This document shows positions 1 to 11,110 of a DNA stretch of 64,000 nucleotides, piece after piece. Source of the stretch: Eleginops maclovinus (Eukaryota > Chordata > Actinopteri > Perciformes > Eleginopidae); assembly GCF_036324505.1 (NCBI RefSeq), contig NC_086361.1, positions 5,343,196 through 5,407,195 of the forward strand, read 5' to 3'. Below the pieces are notes generated by a model, which was given only the letters and a program-made list of their open reading frames with translations, was not told where the DNA came from and searched no databases. The position numbers and the translations under genes were made by a program. Each line of letters starts with the position of its first letter. Positions within the stretch are counted from its first letter, which is position 1.

Positions 1-758
1 TCCAGCATCCGTTATTGACCTGTGTGAACTGCCTATGCTGTGCTCATGTACTCGCAAAACCTCGTCAGGGACCGTAATTATAATGTGATGATTGTAATTA
101 GGGTCTGAGCAACACATTTTCATAAAGAGTCATGTAATGATGCCACTGAAAGCCAGAAATACAGTCTCACATGATTATAGCCTGATGATCATCTTTCAGG
201 CCAGTTCTGATTTTAAAAAACACTGATGTAGCACCAATTATCTCTAATCATGGTCAATGATGTCTTACACATAAAAGAAGACTCTGTGGAGAAGGTCATT
301 TGCCCCTCATCTTCCGTAACAAACCTGGATCAGTAACTTGGGTCAATTATATAATCACTCCTGTCATTAACCAGATCTCATCCAAAACGTTACCCTCTTA
401 AAACTTCACACTAATACGCTCACTCCCTCTCTCATTGCCTCTGAAGTAAGTTAGGGGGAATGATAAGGAGCCACATTAAAAGAGCAGCTTGTAAAATGTT
501 TGGAAAAGATGGAAATGGGATGGAAATGCATGGTGGACTGATGCCGCTACTACACAAGCATTTGGTCACCACCTGCTGGTGTGTCAGATGCATTAAAGAG
601 TACTTACAGTTCCACATATTACATCACGTTAGTATCGCAACCATTTGAATTGACATCAACAATAAATACAAATGAATTGGTTGGCAGCACCATATTGGTA
701 ATTCATCAGACTAGGAACAAGGTGTTCCAAGAAAAAAATAAGGAGGATTTAAGCTTAC
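1..758. other. nudcd1 intron 2 (partial), no gene seen
   Basis: This stretch lies downstream of nudcd1 exon 2 on the minus strand, beginning with the donor GTAAGC at 758. I looked for the next NUDCD1 exon on the minus strand and did not find it. Short open frames here show no family resemblance. AT-rich intronic sequence is the simplest reading. Confidence 0.6.
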
Positions 759-2216
759 CAGAGTGACGCTGAGACTGAGAACTCTTCCTTTGCAGTCCAC
801 AAACAGAACACTGTCTTCATACCAAGGGTCTAAGTGGAGGTAATTGTACATGCCAAAAGCACGCATATGTTCCAGGGTGTACTGAGTATCCTTCAACTTC
901 ACCTCCTCCACAGCTGCAGAACCGATACAAAGCAGAAGGTTAGAATGAGGCATCATAGGAACATATTTTATTTATTATTAATAAAGTGTTGTGCATAAGA
1001 AACTACTATAAATATACACTTCATCCTTTTAAATGAATGCTTTACGACTAACAACAACTCTGGTTCCCATACTTATCACTGTAGGCTTTACAAAGGGTGT
1101 ATCACTGTGGTTAACTGGCTGTTATTGAGTCCTTGTCAACTTCTATTGTATATTTTGTTTACAAACTTATTCTGGGTATAAGGCCTATATGTATTCTCCT
1201 GATGCAGGCCTCAAGTAAAAAAAGTCTTCTGGATTTGGAAAGCAAATTACATTCAATGACCTAGTGCCCTTTGAAACTGCAGAGCCATGTGAAATTGATC
1301 TGCTTTTTTTAGTTGTGCCTGAAGTTGATGGGAGAACATACCCGCACAACACTCTTTACTATTACTTTATTATCTGATTACATTTATGAATATGATTATT
1401 TCATTATAACTTTTCACTTTTAGTATTTTAACTAGTTAAGTTTTAGTGTCAATGCAGGAAGGGCAGTACAACTGGATGAGTAAAACTTGGCTTAAACTGA
1501 ATGTGTGGTGCGAGTTGTGTGTTTGAACCTCAATGTTTTTATACAGTGCTGCTGTTGTTAAACACACCCATTTACTTCAAAACATCAATCATTTTTTCTT
1601 GTTTTTATTCATTCTTTGTTTTCAGTGGAGGCATGACAGAAAAACAAAGCTTTCTTCAAGAATTCAAGGTAGCATGGGGTGAGTATTTGATATACAAATG
1701 ATTATTTTGGGGGGTTAAAGTGTTCCTTAAAATAAAGGATGTATAGAGTTTAAGAATAAAACATGAACTTGTGTTTGTGAGCTATGTACATTTTGTTCTC
1801 GTAAAAAATAGTTGTAGTTAATGAAAACTATGAATAGAATATGTATACTTATTTGAAAGATTATGTCATACTTCTAGACATTTTCTTAGGGAGACTGAAC
1901 CCAATAGCATAAAGTATAATTGGAGCCAAAAGAGCTAGAGCAGCTTTCAATATTATTAATAAATATTAAAAACGTATTTTCCAAAATGATTAACAACCTG
2001 TTAATTCATGTAACTTAGGTCGTTAGCTAACACATCAGTGTGGCATCCTCAGTGCTAGGCTAGCACACTTGCTAACTGTCTGTTAAGTTAGTTTCTCTCA
2101 CCAGCATCCAGCTCAACGTTGTACGTCGGTATGGCGTCCAGAGATAACCTGTAGCTCTCAAAGTTGGGGTCCAACAGCTCCCTGTTCACCTTCAAGGAAG
2201 AATTTGACGCAGCCAT
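759..2216 (-). CDS. nudcd1: NudC domain-containing protein 1, 5' part (two exons)
   Basis: The minus strand carries two exons joined by a GT-AG intron. Exon 1 (2216 down to 2102, ATG at 2216-2214) encodes a start beginning [19 protein letters not shown]. Exon 2 (913 down to 759) encodes [20 protein letters not shown] and [12 protein letters not shown]. These match the N terminus of vertebrate NUDCD1 (CML66), where the same start and [14 protein letters not shown] segment occur. Exon 1 ends in phase 1 and exon 2 in phase 0, so the frame is open for 90 codons. NUDCD1 is a widely expressed protein with a central CS/p23-like domain linked to dynein and Hsp90 client handling; that domain would lie in exons left of position 1 and is not seen. 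The 1,188-base intron 914-2101 holds no other gene I can support. Divergent placement next to eny2 matches the mammalian order. Confidence 0.93.
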
Positions 2217-2696
2217 GTTTATTAAAAATGACAGGTTTGTGCAGAAGTTGATATGAAGCAAGAAAATGCTGTTCCAAAACATTTCCTGTTTGGCGGACCC
2301 GGATCCATTTCGCAGCGGACACAATATGCCCTGGCGCTCACGGGAGGTTGAGTTCTTGTATTTATTTGAACGCTTTTTAATAAGTGATTTGATCATTATA
2401 GTCTTCCTGCTTTTTTATTTGTTTATGAATTGAGCTTTTACTCCACGCATTGTTTTTTAGCAGTGACCTTATTTTGCTAGAACGAATTAACGGCTGCCAA
2501 AGCGGAACCTTTACACTTCTGAAGCTTTTTAGTCGGTACGGTTTTGTGAGGGGACTGTGTGTTCCCCAGCTGATACATCTCGACAAAAGGTAACGTCGAG
2601 CTGATAGCTGGCACATAAATCATTTTTTCGTCGCTACATTCCCATGAAATAGTTGCATTTAAACGGAGATTCTAACTGTGTGTGTGGCTTTGACAG
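2217..2696. promoter_or_regulatory. shared divergent promoter of nudcd1 and eny2
   Basis: The nudcd1 ATG (2216, minus) and eny2 ATG (2700, plus) lie only 483 bases apart. The interval is richer in CpG than its surroundings (for example around 2295-2345 and 2520-2610) and has no clear TATA box, as expected for a housekeeping bidirectional promoter. A likely non-coding eny2 leader exon ends at 2592 (donor GTAACG at 2593) and the coding exon begins after CTTTGACAG at 2696. Start sites are inferred, not seen. Confidence 0.65.
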
Positions 2697-2699
2697 ACC

Positions 2700-4469
2700 A
2701 TGAGCAAAGACTCCCAGATGAGGGCTGCAATAAACCAGAAGCTGATAGAAATGGGCGAACGGGAGCGGTGAGCACAGCTTTTATCTTCACTGGTGTCGAA
2801 AGAATACTTTAAGAGACCATTTGGGTGTTTCAATAGTGTATACTAAATGAATATGTTGGCCGCAGGTTGAAGGAATTGCTCAGAGCTAAGCTGGTTGAGT
2901 GTGGATGGAAGGATCAGCTGAAGGCACACTGCAAAGGTATTGGATTTATGTTTGTTTGTGTAACGGTGCTTTTAATGAAACTGGATTGCTGATTAATTAC
3001 TTTGTGCAGATGTGATCAAAGAAAAGGGTCTGGAGCATGTCACAGTGGAGGATCTGGTCACAGAAGTCACACCAAAAGGGAGAGGTAAGATTCTAATGTG
3101 CAAACACAACAGCAGGGAGTGGAAGATGCACACATATAAAACACATACTCAGGATGTGATGTGTTCCCGGGCTCCTGGACATACAAATACAGTACAGTCA
3201 TACAATTAACGAACATACAGCTTAAGATATAAAAACAAACTGCAAGCTGAACCGATTCAAATTATAAACAGACAACTAGAACAGAGAAAGACATTTTACT
3301 TCACACATATAAAGTTATACTAAAGCAAGTAGGTTAAGCAAATAACCAGATTAAAGAATATTAGAACATAATCCACTCAAGAAAACAAAGTTTCTAAATG
3401 CAAGTGTCACCATGAGAAACATGAAATATTTCCATTTGACAGAATGGTGCAGCCATGAGAAGGGAACATTTCACCCATTCTAAACAGCATATAGATTAAA
3501 ATAGTCAAGACAAATAACAATAAAAGATTATGCAAGAAGAAAAATAATCAAAATAAAATTTTGCAAATGACCAAAGTCAATGCAGGAGAGGTCAACTATA
3601 TACAAGGAGAATACAATAAAATAAGCTTAAAACTGTTTTTTTTTAAAATACGTTGCTATACTATTCAGTGAAGTGAAATGTTGCTTATTGTGGTAATAAA
3701 TACATGTGTGTGTACACATGAATGCTTTAAGGATTATGAAGGCACTTCACAGAGCTCATGTGTTCAGCCGTCTTGTGGAAAAAAGATTACATGAAGAATG
3801 ATTTGATGCAGAATATGTGTGTGATAATGTGAGACAGACTTTTCTTTACTGAAAGCTACTGAATAGTTACAAATATGGGGTAAACAGAAGTTTTTAAAAG
3901 GTTAAAGTACAGACAGTTTTATTCAACCACAGTTTTTTTTTATTGAATTGTTAAAAAAATCCCTTTCTTTAAATACAATAAAATATTTTGTCATCAGTAA
4001 GATAGTGAAGCACAATTCAACAAATGTCAAAAAGAAGCTTGAAAAAATTTGATTTCACAAAAGAGCCTGAAATAAAATGTCTATCTTACGCTGCATGCCA
4101 ATGTCTTTCAATCACAGCTTCACAACACAAAAGCTGCACAGTAAAGAACATATTTTTGAGCCGTGTTTTTACAACAGATACTCTGATATGTCAAATGGTG
4201 CAGTTATGTTGAGACAATGTTACATTTAGAGCATGTCATGCGTGGTGCTGTGGTTTTGTGCTGCATTACAGTGACAGGTGTTGTCTGGTTTAACTACATC
4301 AACACAATGTAGTCTAATACAATACAAACAGTGTTTTGAATGATATTAATGCATTTCTCTGACATATCCCAACAAATGTTTTTCCTATGCAGCTCTTGTA
4401 CCAGACAGTGTGAAGAAAGAGCTCCTGCAGAGAATCCGAGCTTTTCTAGCTCAACACGCCACCTTGTGA
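2700..4469 (+). CDS. eny2: Transcription and mRNA export factor ENY2
   Basis: Four coding exons, 2700-2767, 2866-2936, 3010-3084 and 4393-4469, total 291 nt and encode 96 residues. The protein begins [20 protein letters not shown], contains [18 protein letters not shown] and [15 protein letters not shown], and ends [12 protein letters not shown], which is ENY2/Sus1 almost residue for residue. ENY2 is an all-helical small protein. It sits in the SAGA deubiquitinase module with USP22 and ATXN7L3, and in TREX-2 at the nuclear pore where it binds the GANP scaffold. All junctions are GT-AG and in frame. The start at 2700 lies four bases inside the exon after the acceptor. A short upstream human extension (MVVSK) is not needed here. 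The last intron (3085-4392, 1.3 kb) is AT-rich with no gene. Confidence 0.97.
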
Positions 4470-4635
4470 ATGAGACGATTCCCCATCTAGACCTTTTTTT
4501 ACTCTCTGTAGATCCACAATTAAAATCCAAACTGATGTTTGTTCTCGTTGTGAGCAATGCTGAAGTGTTATTTTTGTTTTATATTGTGTGTTTTCATATT
4601 GATTTTAATTTGTTATGCAGCAGTTTTGGAAAAAG

Positions 4636-4641
4636 AATAAA
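4636..4641 (+). terminator. eny2 polyadenylation signal
   Basis: AATAAA lies 167 bases past the eny2 stop codon, in a T-rich 3' UTR. No second signal competes before the LINE fragment begins about 75 bases later, so the eny2 transcript probably ends near 4650-4670. Confidence 0.75.
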
Positions 4642-4716
4642 GTCATGCCTATTTTGGTCATTGGGGTCCGGACATTTTCTTTCTAACAACTAAAAACCTG
4701 TTTGACATGTAATTAG

Positions 4717-5690
4717 GCAAGGCAAGTTTATTTATATAGCACCTTTCAACACAAGGCAATTCAAAGAGCTTTACAAACATGAAAGACATTAAAACCATTA
4801 AAAATGAGTGCAGCATAAACACATTATAGAGGGCATTTAAAAACAGTCATTTAAGAGCAAAGATACTGAAATAAACACAACACGTATCAAATACATGAAT
4901 AAAAGTCACAGTGCAATGTTTGATCAGAACAGTTCAATTAAAAGCAGCGGCAAAAAGAAATGTTTTCAGCCTGGATTTAAAAGTAGTAAGAGTTGCAGCG
5001 GGCCTGCAGGGTTCTGGGAGTTTGTTCCAGATATTTGGAGCATAATAACTGAACGCTGCTCCTCCTTGTTTAGTTCTAAGTCTGGGGACAGAAAGTTGAC
5101 CTGTTCCAAAAGATCTGAGAGTTCTGGATGGTTCATAATGTAGCAGGAGATCAGAAATGCATTTTGGGCCTAACCCATTCAATGCTTTATAAACCAGCAG
5201 CAGAACTTTGAAATCAATTCTCTGACAGACAGGAAGCCAGTGTAAAGACTTCAGAACTGGAGTGATGTGATCCACTCTCTTAGTGTAAAGACCTCAGGAC
5301 TGGACTGATGTGATCCACTCTCTTAGTGTAAAGACCTCAGAACTGGAGTGATGTGATCCACTCTCTTAGTGTAAAGACCTCAGAACTGGAGTGATGTGAT
5401 CCACTCTCTTAGTGTTAGTGAGGACCCAGCAGCAGCGTTCTGAATCAGCTGCAGCTTTCTAATGGATGTCTTAGTGAGACCTACAAAGACACCGTTACAG
5501 TAGTCCAGTCTACTGAAGATAAAAGCATGGACAAGTTTTTCTAGATCCTGCTGTGACATTAGTCCTTTAATCCTAGATACGTTCTTCAGGTGATAGTAGG
5601 CGGACTTAGTGATTGTTTTAATGTGACTGTTGAAATTCAGGTCAGAGTCCATGACTACACCTAGGTTTCTTGCGTTAGCTGTTGATGGCT
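4717..5690 (-). mobile_element. L2/CR1-clade LINE, 3' fragment
   Basis: Read on the minus strand, two pieces of a non-LTR retrotransposon ORF2 C terminus are visible. One (near 5652-5440) contains LDYCNGVFVGLTKTSIRKLQ, and the other (5275-4937) contains ITPVLKSLHWLPVCQRIDFK and AFSYYAPNIWNKLPEP. These are typical of the reverse-transcriptase thumb and C-terminal region of fish L2-like LINEs. The 3' end has the tail TTTATATAGCACC followed by loosely repeated A-rich sequence, at the low-coordinate end. The endonuclease and the RT catalytic core are absent, so this is a 5'-truncated dead copy. The frame is interrupted by the tandem repeat at 5244-5415. Confidence 0.85.
5244..5415. repeat. 43-bp tandem repeat, four units
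   Basis: Four head-to-tail 43-bp units (5244-5286, 5287-5329, 5330-5372, 5373-5415) share the core GATGTGATCCACTCTCTTAG. Units 3 and 4 look identical; unit 2 differs by a few bases (GGACTGGACTG) and unit 1 has ACTTC for ACCTC. The array is an expansion of a segment of the LINE open reading frame in which it sits. 43 is not a multiple of three, so each added unit shifts the frame. Confidence 0.93.
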
Positions 5691-5699
5691 TTTGAAACT

Positions 5700-7270
5700 A
5701 AAGCATGAAAACTTGTATTCCTACTGTGTTTCGAGAGACAGCATCATGGATTTGAGTTTTAAATTAAGACTGCAGACGGTATGAGAGAAATGTCTTTGTC
5801 TCTCTCCCACCTGGCTGTGGGACTCTTTCAGATGTTTTGGTAAGTAGTTATGACAACAACAAAAAACACGAATGATTATTTGAAAAACAATTGGATGTGT
5901 GTGTATGAGTCCCTTTGCCACGCAACTTCCCCTCTGTCTCCCCGTTTCTGAACTGCACTGTTACTGTATTAAAGGCACTGGTTTCCCAAAAATTCTTTAA
6001 AAAAATAAAATAATTAATTATTATTTATGTATGTTTATAAAAAAGATAGTGTTTGCTATTCTTACTTTTACTGTATTATGTAGTCATTGTATTAAGGCTG
6101 TTTTTTTGTAACATAAATAGCTTTTTGGAAAGTGATTTAAATAATAAATAAGTGACTTAAATAATAAATAACCAATACAAATGTTTTTTAAATTATTTTA
6201 ACTAATATATTAAGATACAATATGTTTACAATAAATGAGCCAGGAAGTTTTCACCTAAGAAAACTCAGTGAATGATTTTAAGATTGAAAGTACAACATTT
6301 TCTGTGAAGAAAAAAGCTCTTGCTCCAGAAAAATCAATCATTTTTGTATCAAAACTTTGTTTGTTAACATTAACATTGTTTCAATCTCCTAATGTCATAT
6401 AATAATATATCACATGACAAGGCCATATATATTCTGCTTTTCCTTTTGATACTTTAAGTACATTTTGCTGATAATCGTCTGTACGTTTACCAATGTGAGA
6501 TTTTGTACGTAGGACTTTTACTTGTAATGGAGTATTTTGACATAAATAAGTACTTACTTATATACAATAGAATTCCTTCTCTGTCATTGCACCAGGTGTG
6601 AAATACATCTAAATTTAAAAAAAGCAAACCTGACAATTTAGTTCCATATATTAAACAAGAAATATATACGAACATCCATACATACATAAATTCAATTTAC
6701 TTAAGAGAAGGACCTGAATTCTTCTTTGATCACTGATTACTGGAAGTACTATTTCAAAAAAAAAAAGAAACCTAAAATGTCGAGGTTGGCTTTTTATAAA
6801 AGTGGGATTATTTTCTCACATTTATAAAATCCAACAATTTTTAAAAGTGAGTTGAAAAAAACGTTAATTTGGGGAAAATATTATTTACCGTTTGCGCCTC
6901 TCTTACAATTTAACACATTATATTTTGGTGTGTTTGTTTTGTACAACATGAATGACATTTGTCTCTTGAATGACGCCATCAATTAATAACTTAGAAGACG
7001 GGGAGCCTTGGATCTGTCTCTCATCACCTTCCTCTTCTTTTCTTAACAACATGACTGATGGTTCGAGCTGACAATAAAATGACAGTTAAAGAAAGAATGA
7101 CAGAACTTCCTTTGTCCTGGTAACGGAAAGGCTTGTGGACTCTGCCACTGTTCTCACGGACGTTGCATAAAAATACACATTTTTTTGTGGAAGCTGCTTC
7201 TCCTACCCTAAATGCCTGGTGATGTAAGCTGAACATACACACCCCCTCCCGTTTTATACTTTGTAAATAC
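5700..7270. other. intergenic DNA, no gene seen
   Basis: AT-rich sequence between the LINE fragment and the next repeat. Open frames on either strand are short and show no recognisable family, codon structure or splice partners. Confidence 0.55.
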
Positions 7271-7283
7271 ATAACCTTTCCGC

Positions 7284-7757
7284 AGAGATGGAAAGATTAT
7301 TCAGATTCTTTACTTGTAAAAGTACTAATACCACACTATAAAAATACTACATTTTAAGTAAAAGTATTACATAAATAATGATGCTTAAGTAAAAGTATTT
7401 AAGGATGCTTAGGAAAATGTACTTAAATGTTCTTCTTTTTAGCCAAATTGCTGCCAATACATTTTTCTCTTAACCCAATCATGGTTTTAGTTGCTTAAAT
7501 ATAATGTTGGATGGTTTAATCTATACCAAATAATTATATTTCAAAAGTCCTAAGTATTGTGTGTCAAATTCTGAATTTAGAAACTAGTAATTAAATCTGT
7601 CAAGTAAATGTAGTACAAAGTACAAAATTGGCTTAAAAAATGTAGTAGAGTATACGTATAAAGTAGTTAAAAAAAAGTCAAATACATGGGTAAAGTACAA
7701 GTACCTCAAATGTGTAGTTCAGTACAGTACTTGAGCAAATGTACTTAGTTACTTACA
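7284..7757 (+). repeat. hAT-like non-autonomous repeat, copy 1
   Basis: The segment is built of runs such as AAGTAAAAGTATT, ACTTAAGTAAAAGTA and GTACTTAGTTACTT, and begins near a GATGGAAAG motif. This is the very common fish repeat that reads GTGGAAAGTAACTAAGTAC at its ends and is usually assigned to hAT MITEs. Related copies occur in this window at 18720-19237, 19566-19690, 28489-28945 and 48473-48882. Confidence 0.65.
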
Positions 7758-7770
7758 CAGATTTTTGTCA

Positions 7771-8770
7771 ACAAAAGTCTTTTCTATCGTCTTTGATGGA
7801 CTATCTGCTCGAAGGTACAGGTCTCTTTCAATAGAAGACTTTTATATGTGGTGAGAGGAGTTACTAATAGTGTATGATTTTGAGGTCTTAGTTTATTTTA
7901 TTACCCAACTTTGTTTAAAAACAAAATAAATCTCAAGTGGAAATTGTTTTGAACGGATGTGAAGCCATTCAGAACCTGTACCTCTTTCACAGCTGTTATC
8001 ACAAATAACAATAAGTAAATAAATCATATTTTTTTATTTGAGTAAAATAACAGGTCTTCATTCTCCTTGTTTTTATTCTGCTACAGAGAAAGGGTTTGAT
8101 ATTACAGGAAACTTTGTAACGCTTTCTTGTGCTTTATATGAGTGTTGAAAGAGATGAGGCCATGACTGAAAATAGCAGACAAGACAATGACGAACAGTGA
8201 CTGTGATGATTAATAGTACTGGAAAAAGTCACATTTCTGTTGGTTCAGAATGACATGATTAGCTGATTATGTATTAATAGCTTTTGTTGTATGAGCCATT
8301 TACTATCTTTGGTTTTCTGTGTGGTTGTTGCAAAATTGTAGTTGTAATTACAAGGCTGTCAAGATTCCTGAGCTGCAGAGTGTCGTACCTCAGGTATTTA
8401 AACCTGCATCCAGTACACTCAGAGTGTCAGTGTTGAAGATGATTACATTTCTTTGTTATTTAACGCAGTTTTTCCACACATTTCAAACATTCCTAATATA
8501 ATATCTTGCAGGAACTTTGTATATGTACATAAAGTGGGTTGACAATATCCTATATTGTAGTAAACAGTTAAATACAAAGTAATTAAATGAAGAAAAAACA
8601 CTGACAATATGTTTAGTTGTTTTTTTTATTTCGTTTTTTATCCTTAGTTTGAAATGATGCATTTCATAAAGTAGGGCCGGCCAGAGTCATGTGCTCTCTG
8701 GTAGTGATGTAATACGTTACCCAACTTCATTGAGTCATTATTAGCCTGAATTTAAACTGGTTTCTACACT
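7771..8770. other. intergenic DNA, no gene seen
   Basis: Nothing beyond AT-rich unique-looking sequence is visible. Around 8770-8820 there is a short piece of the AATCAGAATACCTT repeat family also seen at 52812 and 55797. Confidence 0.5.
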
Positions 8771-8830
8771 GAATCAGAATCAGAATACCTTGAATGGTCC
8801 AACAGAGGGGAAATGAATTTATTTATTATA

Positions 8831-8990
8831 CAGTGGGGCAAAAAAGTATTTAGTCAGCCACCAATTGTGCAAGTTCTCCCATTTAAAAAGATGAGAGAGG
8901 CCTGTAATTTTTATCATAGGTATACCTCAACTATGAGAGACAAAATGAGAAAATAAATCCAGGAAATCACATTGTAGGATTTTTAATGAA
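8831..8990 (+). repeat. Tc1 element left terminal inverted repeat
   Basis: The sequence matches the reverse complement of 10270-10427 almost base for base, including AGTCAGCCACCAATTGTGCA and GGCCTGTAATTTTTATCATA. One visible difference is G against A about 44 bases in. Confidence 0.9.
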
Positions 8991-9044
8991 TTCATTTCAA
9001 ATTATTGTGGAAAATAAGTATTTGGTCAATAACAAAAGTTCATC

Positions 9045-10066
9045 TCAATACTTTGTTATATACCCTTTGTTGGCAATGACAGAGGTCAAACGTTTTCTGT
9101 AAGTCTTCACAAGGTTTTCACACACTGTTGCTGGTATTTTGGCCCATTCCTCCATGCAGATCTCCTCTAAAGCAGTGATATTTGGGGCTGTCGCTGGGCA
9201 ACACGGACTTTCAACTGCCTCCAAAGATTTTCTATGGGGTTGAGATCTGGAGACTGGCTAGGCCACTCCAGGACCTTGAAATGCTTCTTACGAAGCCACT
9301 CCTTCGTTGCCCTGGCGGTGTGTTTGGGATCATTGTCATGCTGAAAGACCCAGCCACGCTTCATCTTCAGTGCCCTTGCTGATGGAAGGAGGTTTTCACT
9401 CAAAATCTCACGATACATGGCCCCATTCATTCTTTCCTTTACACGGATCAGTCGTCCTGGTCCCTTTGCAGAAAAACAGCCCCAAAGCATGATGTTTCCA
9501 CCCCCATGCTTCACAGTAGGTATGGTGTTCTTTGGATGCAACTCTGCATTCTTTCTCCTCCAAACACGACGAGTTGAGTTTTTACCAAAAAGTTCTATTT
9601 TGGTTTCATCTGACCATATGACATTCTCCCAATCCTCTTCTGGATCATCCAAATGCCCTCTAGCAAACTTCAGACGGGCCTGGACATGTACTGGCTTAAG
9701 CAGGGGGACACGTCTGGAACTGCAGGATTTAAGTCCCTGGCGGCGTAGTGTGTTACTGATGGTAGCCTCTGTTACTTTGGTCCCAGCTCTCTGCAGGTCA
9801 TTCACTAGGTCCCCCCATGTGGTTCTGGGATTTTTGCTCACCGTTCTTGTGATCATTTTGACCCCACGGGGTGAGATCTTGCGTGGAGCCCCAGATGGAG
9901 GGAGATTAGCAGTGGTCTTGTATGTCTTCCATTTTCTAATAATTGCTCCCACAGTTGATTTCTTCACACCAAGCTGCTTACCTATTGCAGATTCAGTTTT
10001 CCCAGCCTGGTGCAGGTCTACAATTTTGTCTCTGGTCTCCTTTGACAGCTCTTTGGTCTTGGCCAT
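9045..10066 (-). pseudogene. Tc1-like transposase with one C-terminal frameshift
   Basis: The minus-strand frame opens with [20 protein letters not shown] at 10066, a paired-type helix-turn-helix start of the family. It continues through the GAPRKISPR linker to a DDE core: [13 protein letters not shown] (first Asp), [12 protein letters not shown] (second Asp) and [11 protein letters not shown] (Glu, 34 residues after the second Asp). All three catalytic residues are present. After 299 residues the frame runs into a stop, but the expected C terminus ([14 protein letters not shown] to ANKGY-TKY and a stop at 9047-9045) is readable in another frame. One base has been lost in or beside the GGGG run at 9184-9187. 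Full length would be about 340 residues, the normal Tc1 size. Probably non-functional by itself. Confidence 0.92.
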
Positions 10067-10269
10067 AGTGGAGTTTGGAGTATGACTGTTTGAGGTTGTG
10101 GACAGGTGTCTTTTATACTGATAACGAGTTCAAAAAGGTGCCATTAATACAGGTAACGAGTGGAGGACAGAGGAGCCTCTTAAAGAAGAAGTTACAGGTC
10201 TGTGAGAGCCAGAAATCTTGCTTGTTTGTAGGTGACCAAATACTTACCGAGGAATTTACCAATTAATTC

Positions 10270-10427
10270 TTTAAAAATCCTACAATGTGATTTCCTGGAT
10301 TTTTTTTTCTCATACTGTCTCTCATAGTTGAGGTATACCTATGATAAAAATTACAGGCCTCTCTCATCTTTTTAAATGGGAGAATTTGCACAATTGGTGG
10401 CTGACTAAATACTTTTTTGCCCCACTG
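10270..10427 (-). repeat. Tc1 element right terminal inverted repeat
   Basis: Inverse partner of 8831-8990. It ends in TTTTTTGCCCCACTG and is followed by the TA target duplication. Confidence 0.9.
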
Positions 10428-10639
10428 TATATGTATTTTCTCTCTCTTTACCCTACCAACATGTGTCACTGACCCTGACTTTTTATAGTTTCCCTACTTC
10501 CTCTTCACAAAAGCCTGAATTGATTCCCGTCCATGCATCAGTTACTCATTACAGATTTTTTTTGTTTTCTTTGTATTCCAACATCAGATTTACATTGTTA
10601 AGATACTGTGAAAACCAGAGTGGGTTGAGTCTCCTCCCA

Positions 10640-10700
10640 GTTGCAGGTGAGGGGCGGAACAAGCAGCCTTATAAAGAGTCAGTGCACTGTGCTCTCCGAG
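10640..10700 (+). promoter_or_regulatory. pkhd1l1 core promoter with TATA box
   Basis: CCTTATAAAG at 10668-10677 is a good TATA box, with a GGGGCGG GC box about 20 bases upstream (10650-10656). A leader exon with a clean GTGAGC donor follows, placing the start site near 10700. A focused TATA promoter suits a tissue-restricted gene such as fibrocystin-L. Confidence 0.65.
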
Positions 10701-10765
10701 GCAGTATCTCTCTTTCTGTCAACAGCTGATACAGTCAACACACTGGTCAACCTCCTTATCAACAG
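10700..10765 (+). other. pkhd1l1 non-coding leader exon
   Basis: The sequence from about 30 bases past the TATA box to the donor at 10766 (CAACAG then GTGAGC) has no in-frame start. A second leader segment begins after TTTTTTTTCAG at 11042 and runs into the coding start at 11111. The exact 5' end is inferred. Confidence 0.55.
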
Positions 10766-11110
10766 GTGAGCTTTAATCATTTTTAAATCATATTTTATTT
10801 TTTAAAATATCAACATTTAACATTTATTTTGAATGTTAGAAATGTTTATTAAATTACCATTTGGCCATAATGGTATTATGATTATATATTTGCATGTAAC
10901 TTCACTTGTTTGTTTTTTTATTATTCAGGGTACACAATTCCTAAATAATGTTTTTATTCAGTTTTAGAATTAGATGTGTTCTCTGTCTTTTGTGTTCTTT
11001 GTTTCTAACAGTCATTTCAGTGATATAGAACTTTTTTTTCAGTTTCCCAAACGCTTCCATCACAGCAGGCTGCAGGTGAAGCAGCAGGTAATTCTGGCAA
11101 AATCTCCAGG

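Larger units (their letters stand above)
8831..10427 (-). mobile_element. Tc1/mariner (DD34E) transposon, nearly intact
   Basis: A 1,597-bp element is bounded by CAGTGGGGCAAAAAAGTATT and its inverse and flanked by TA on both sides (8829-8830 and 10428-10429), the Tc1 target-site duplication. The terminal inverted repeats run to about 160 bp (8831-8990 and 10270-10427) and differ at only a few positions. The transposase lies inside on the minus strand. Near-identical ends and an almost open transposase point to a fairly recent insertion between eny2 and pkhd1l1. Confidence 0.95.

Noticed and set aside
7024..7272. Minus-strand open frame of 82 codons
   Set aside because: No family resemblance, no splice partners and ordinary AT-rich flanks; chance is sufficient.
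9417..10085. Open frame of 222 codons on the plus strand
   Set aside because: It is the antisense shadow of the Tc1 transposase; the sense frame carries the DDE motifs.
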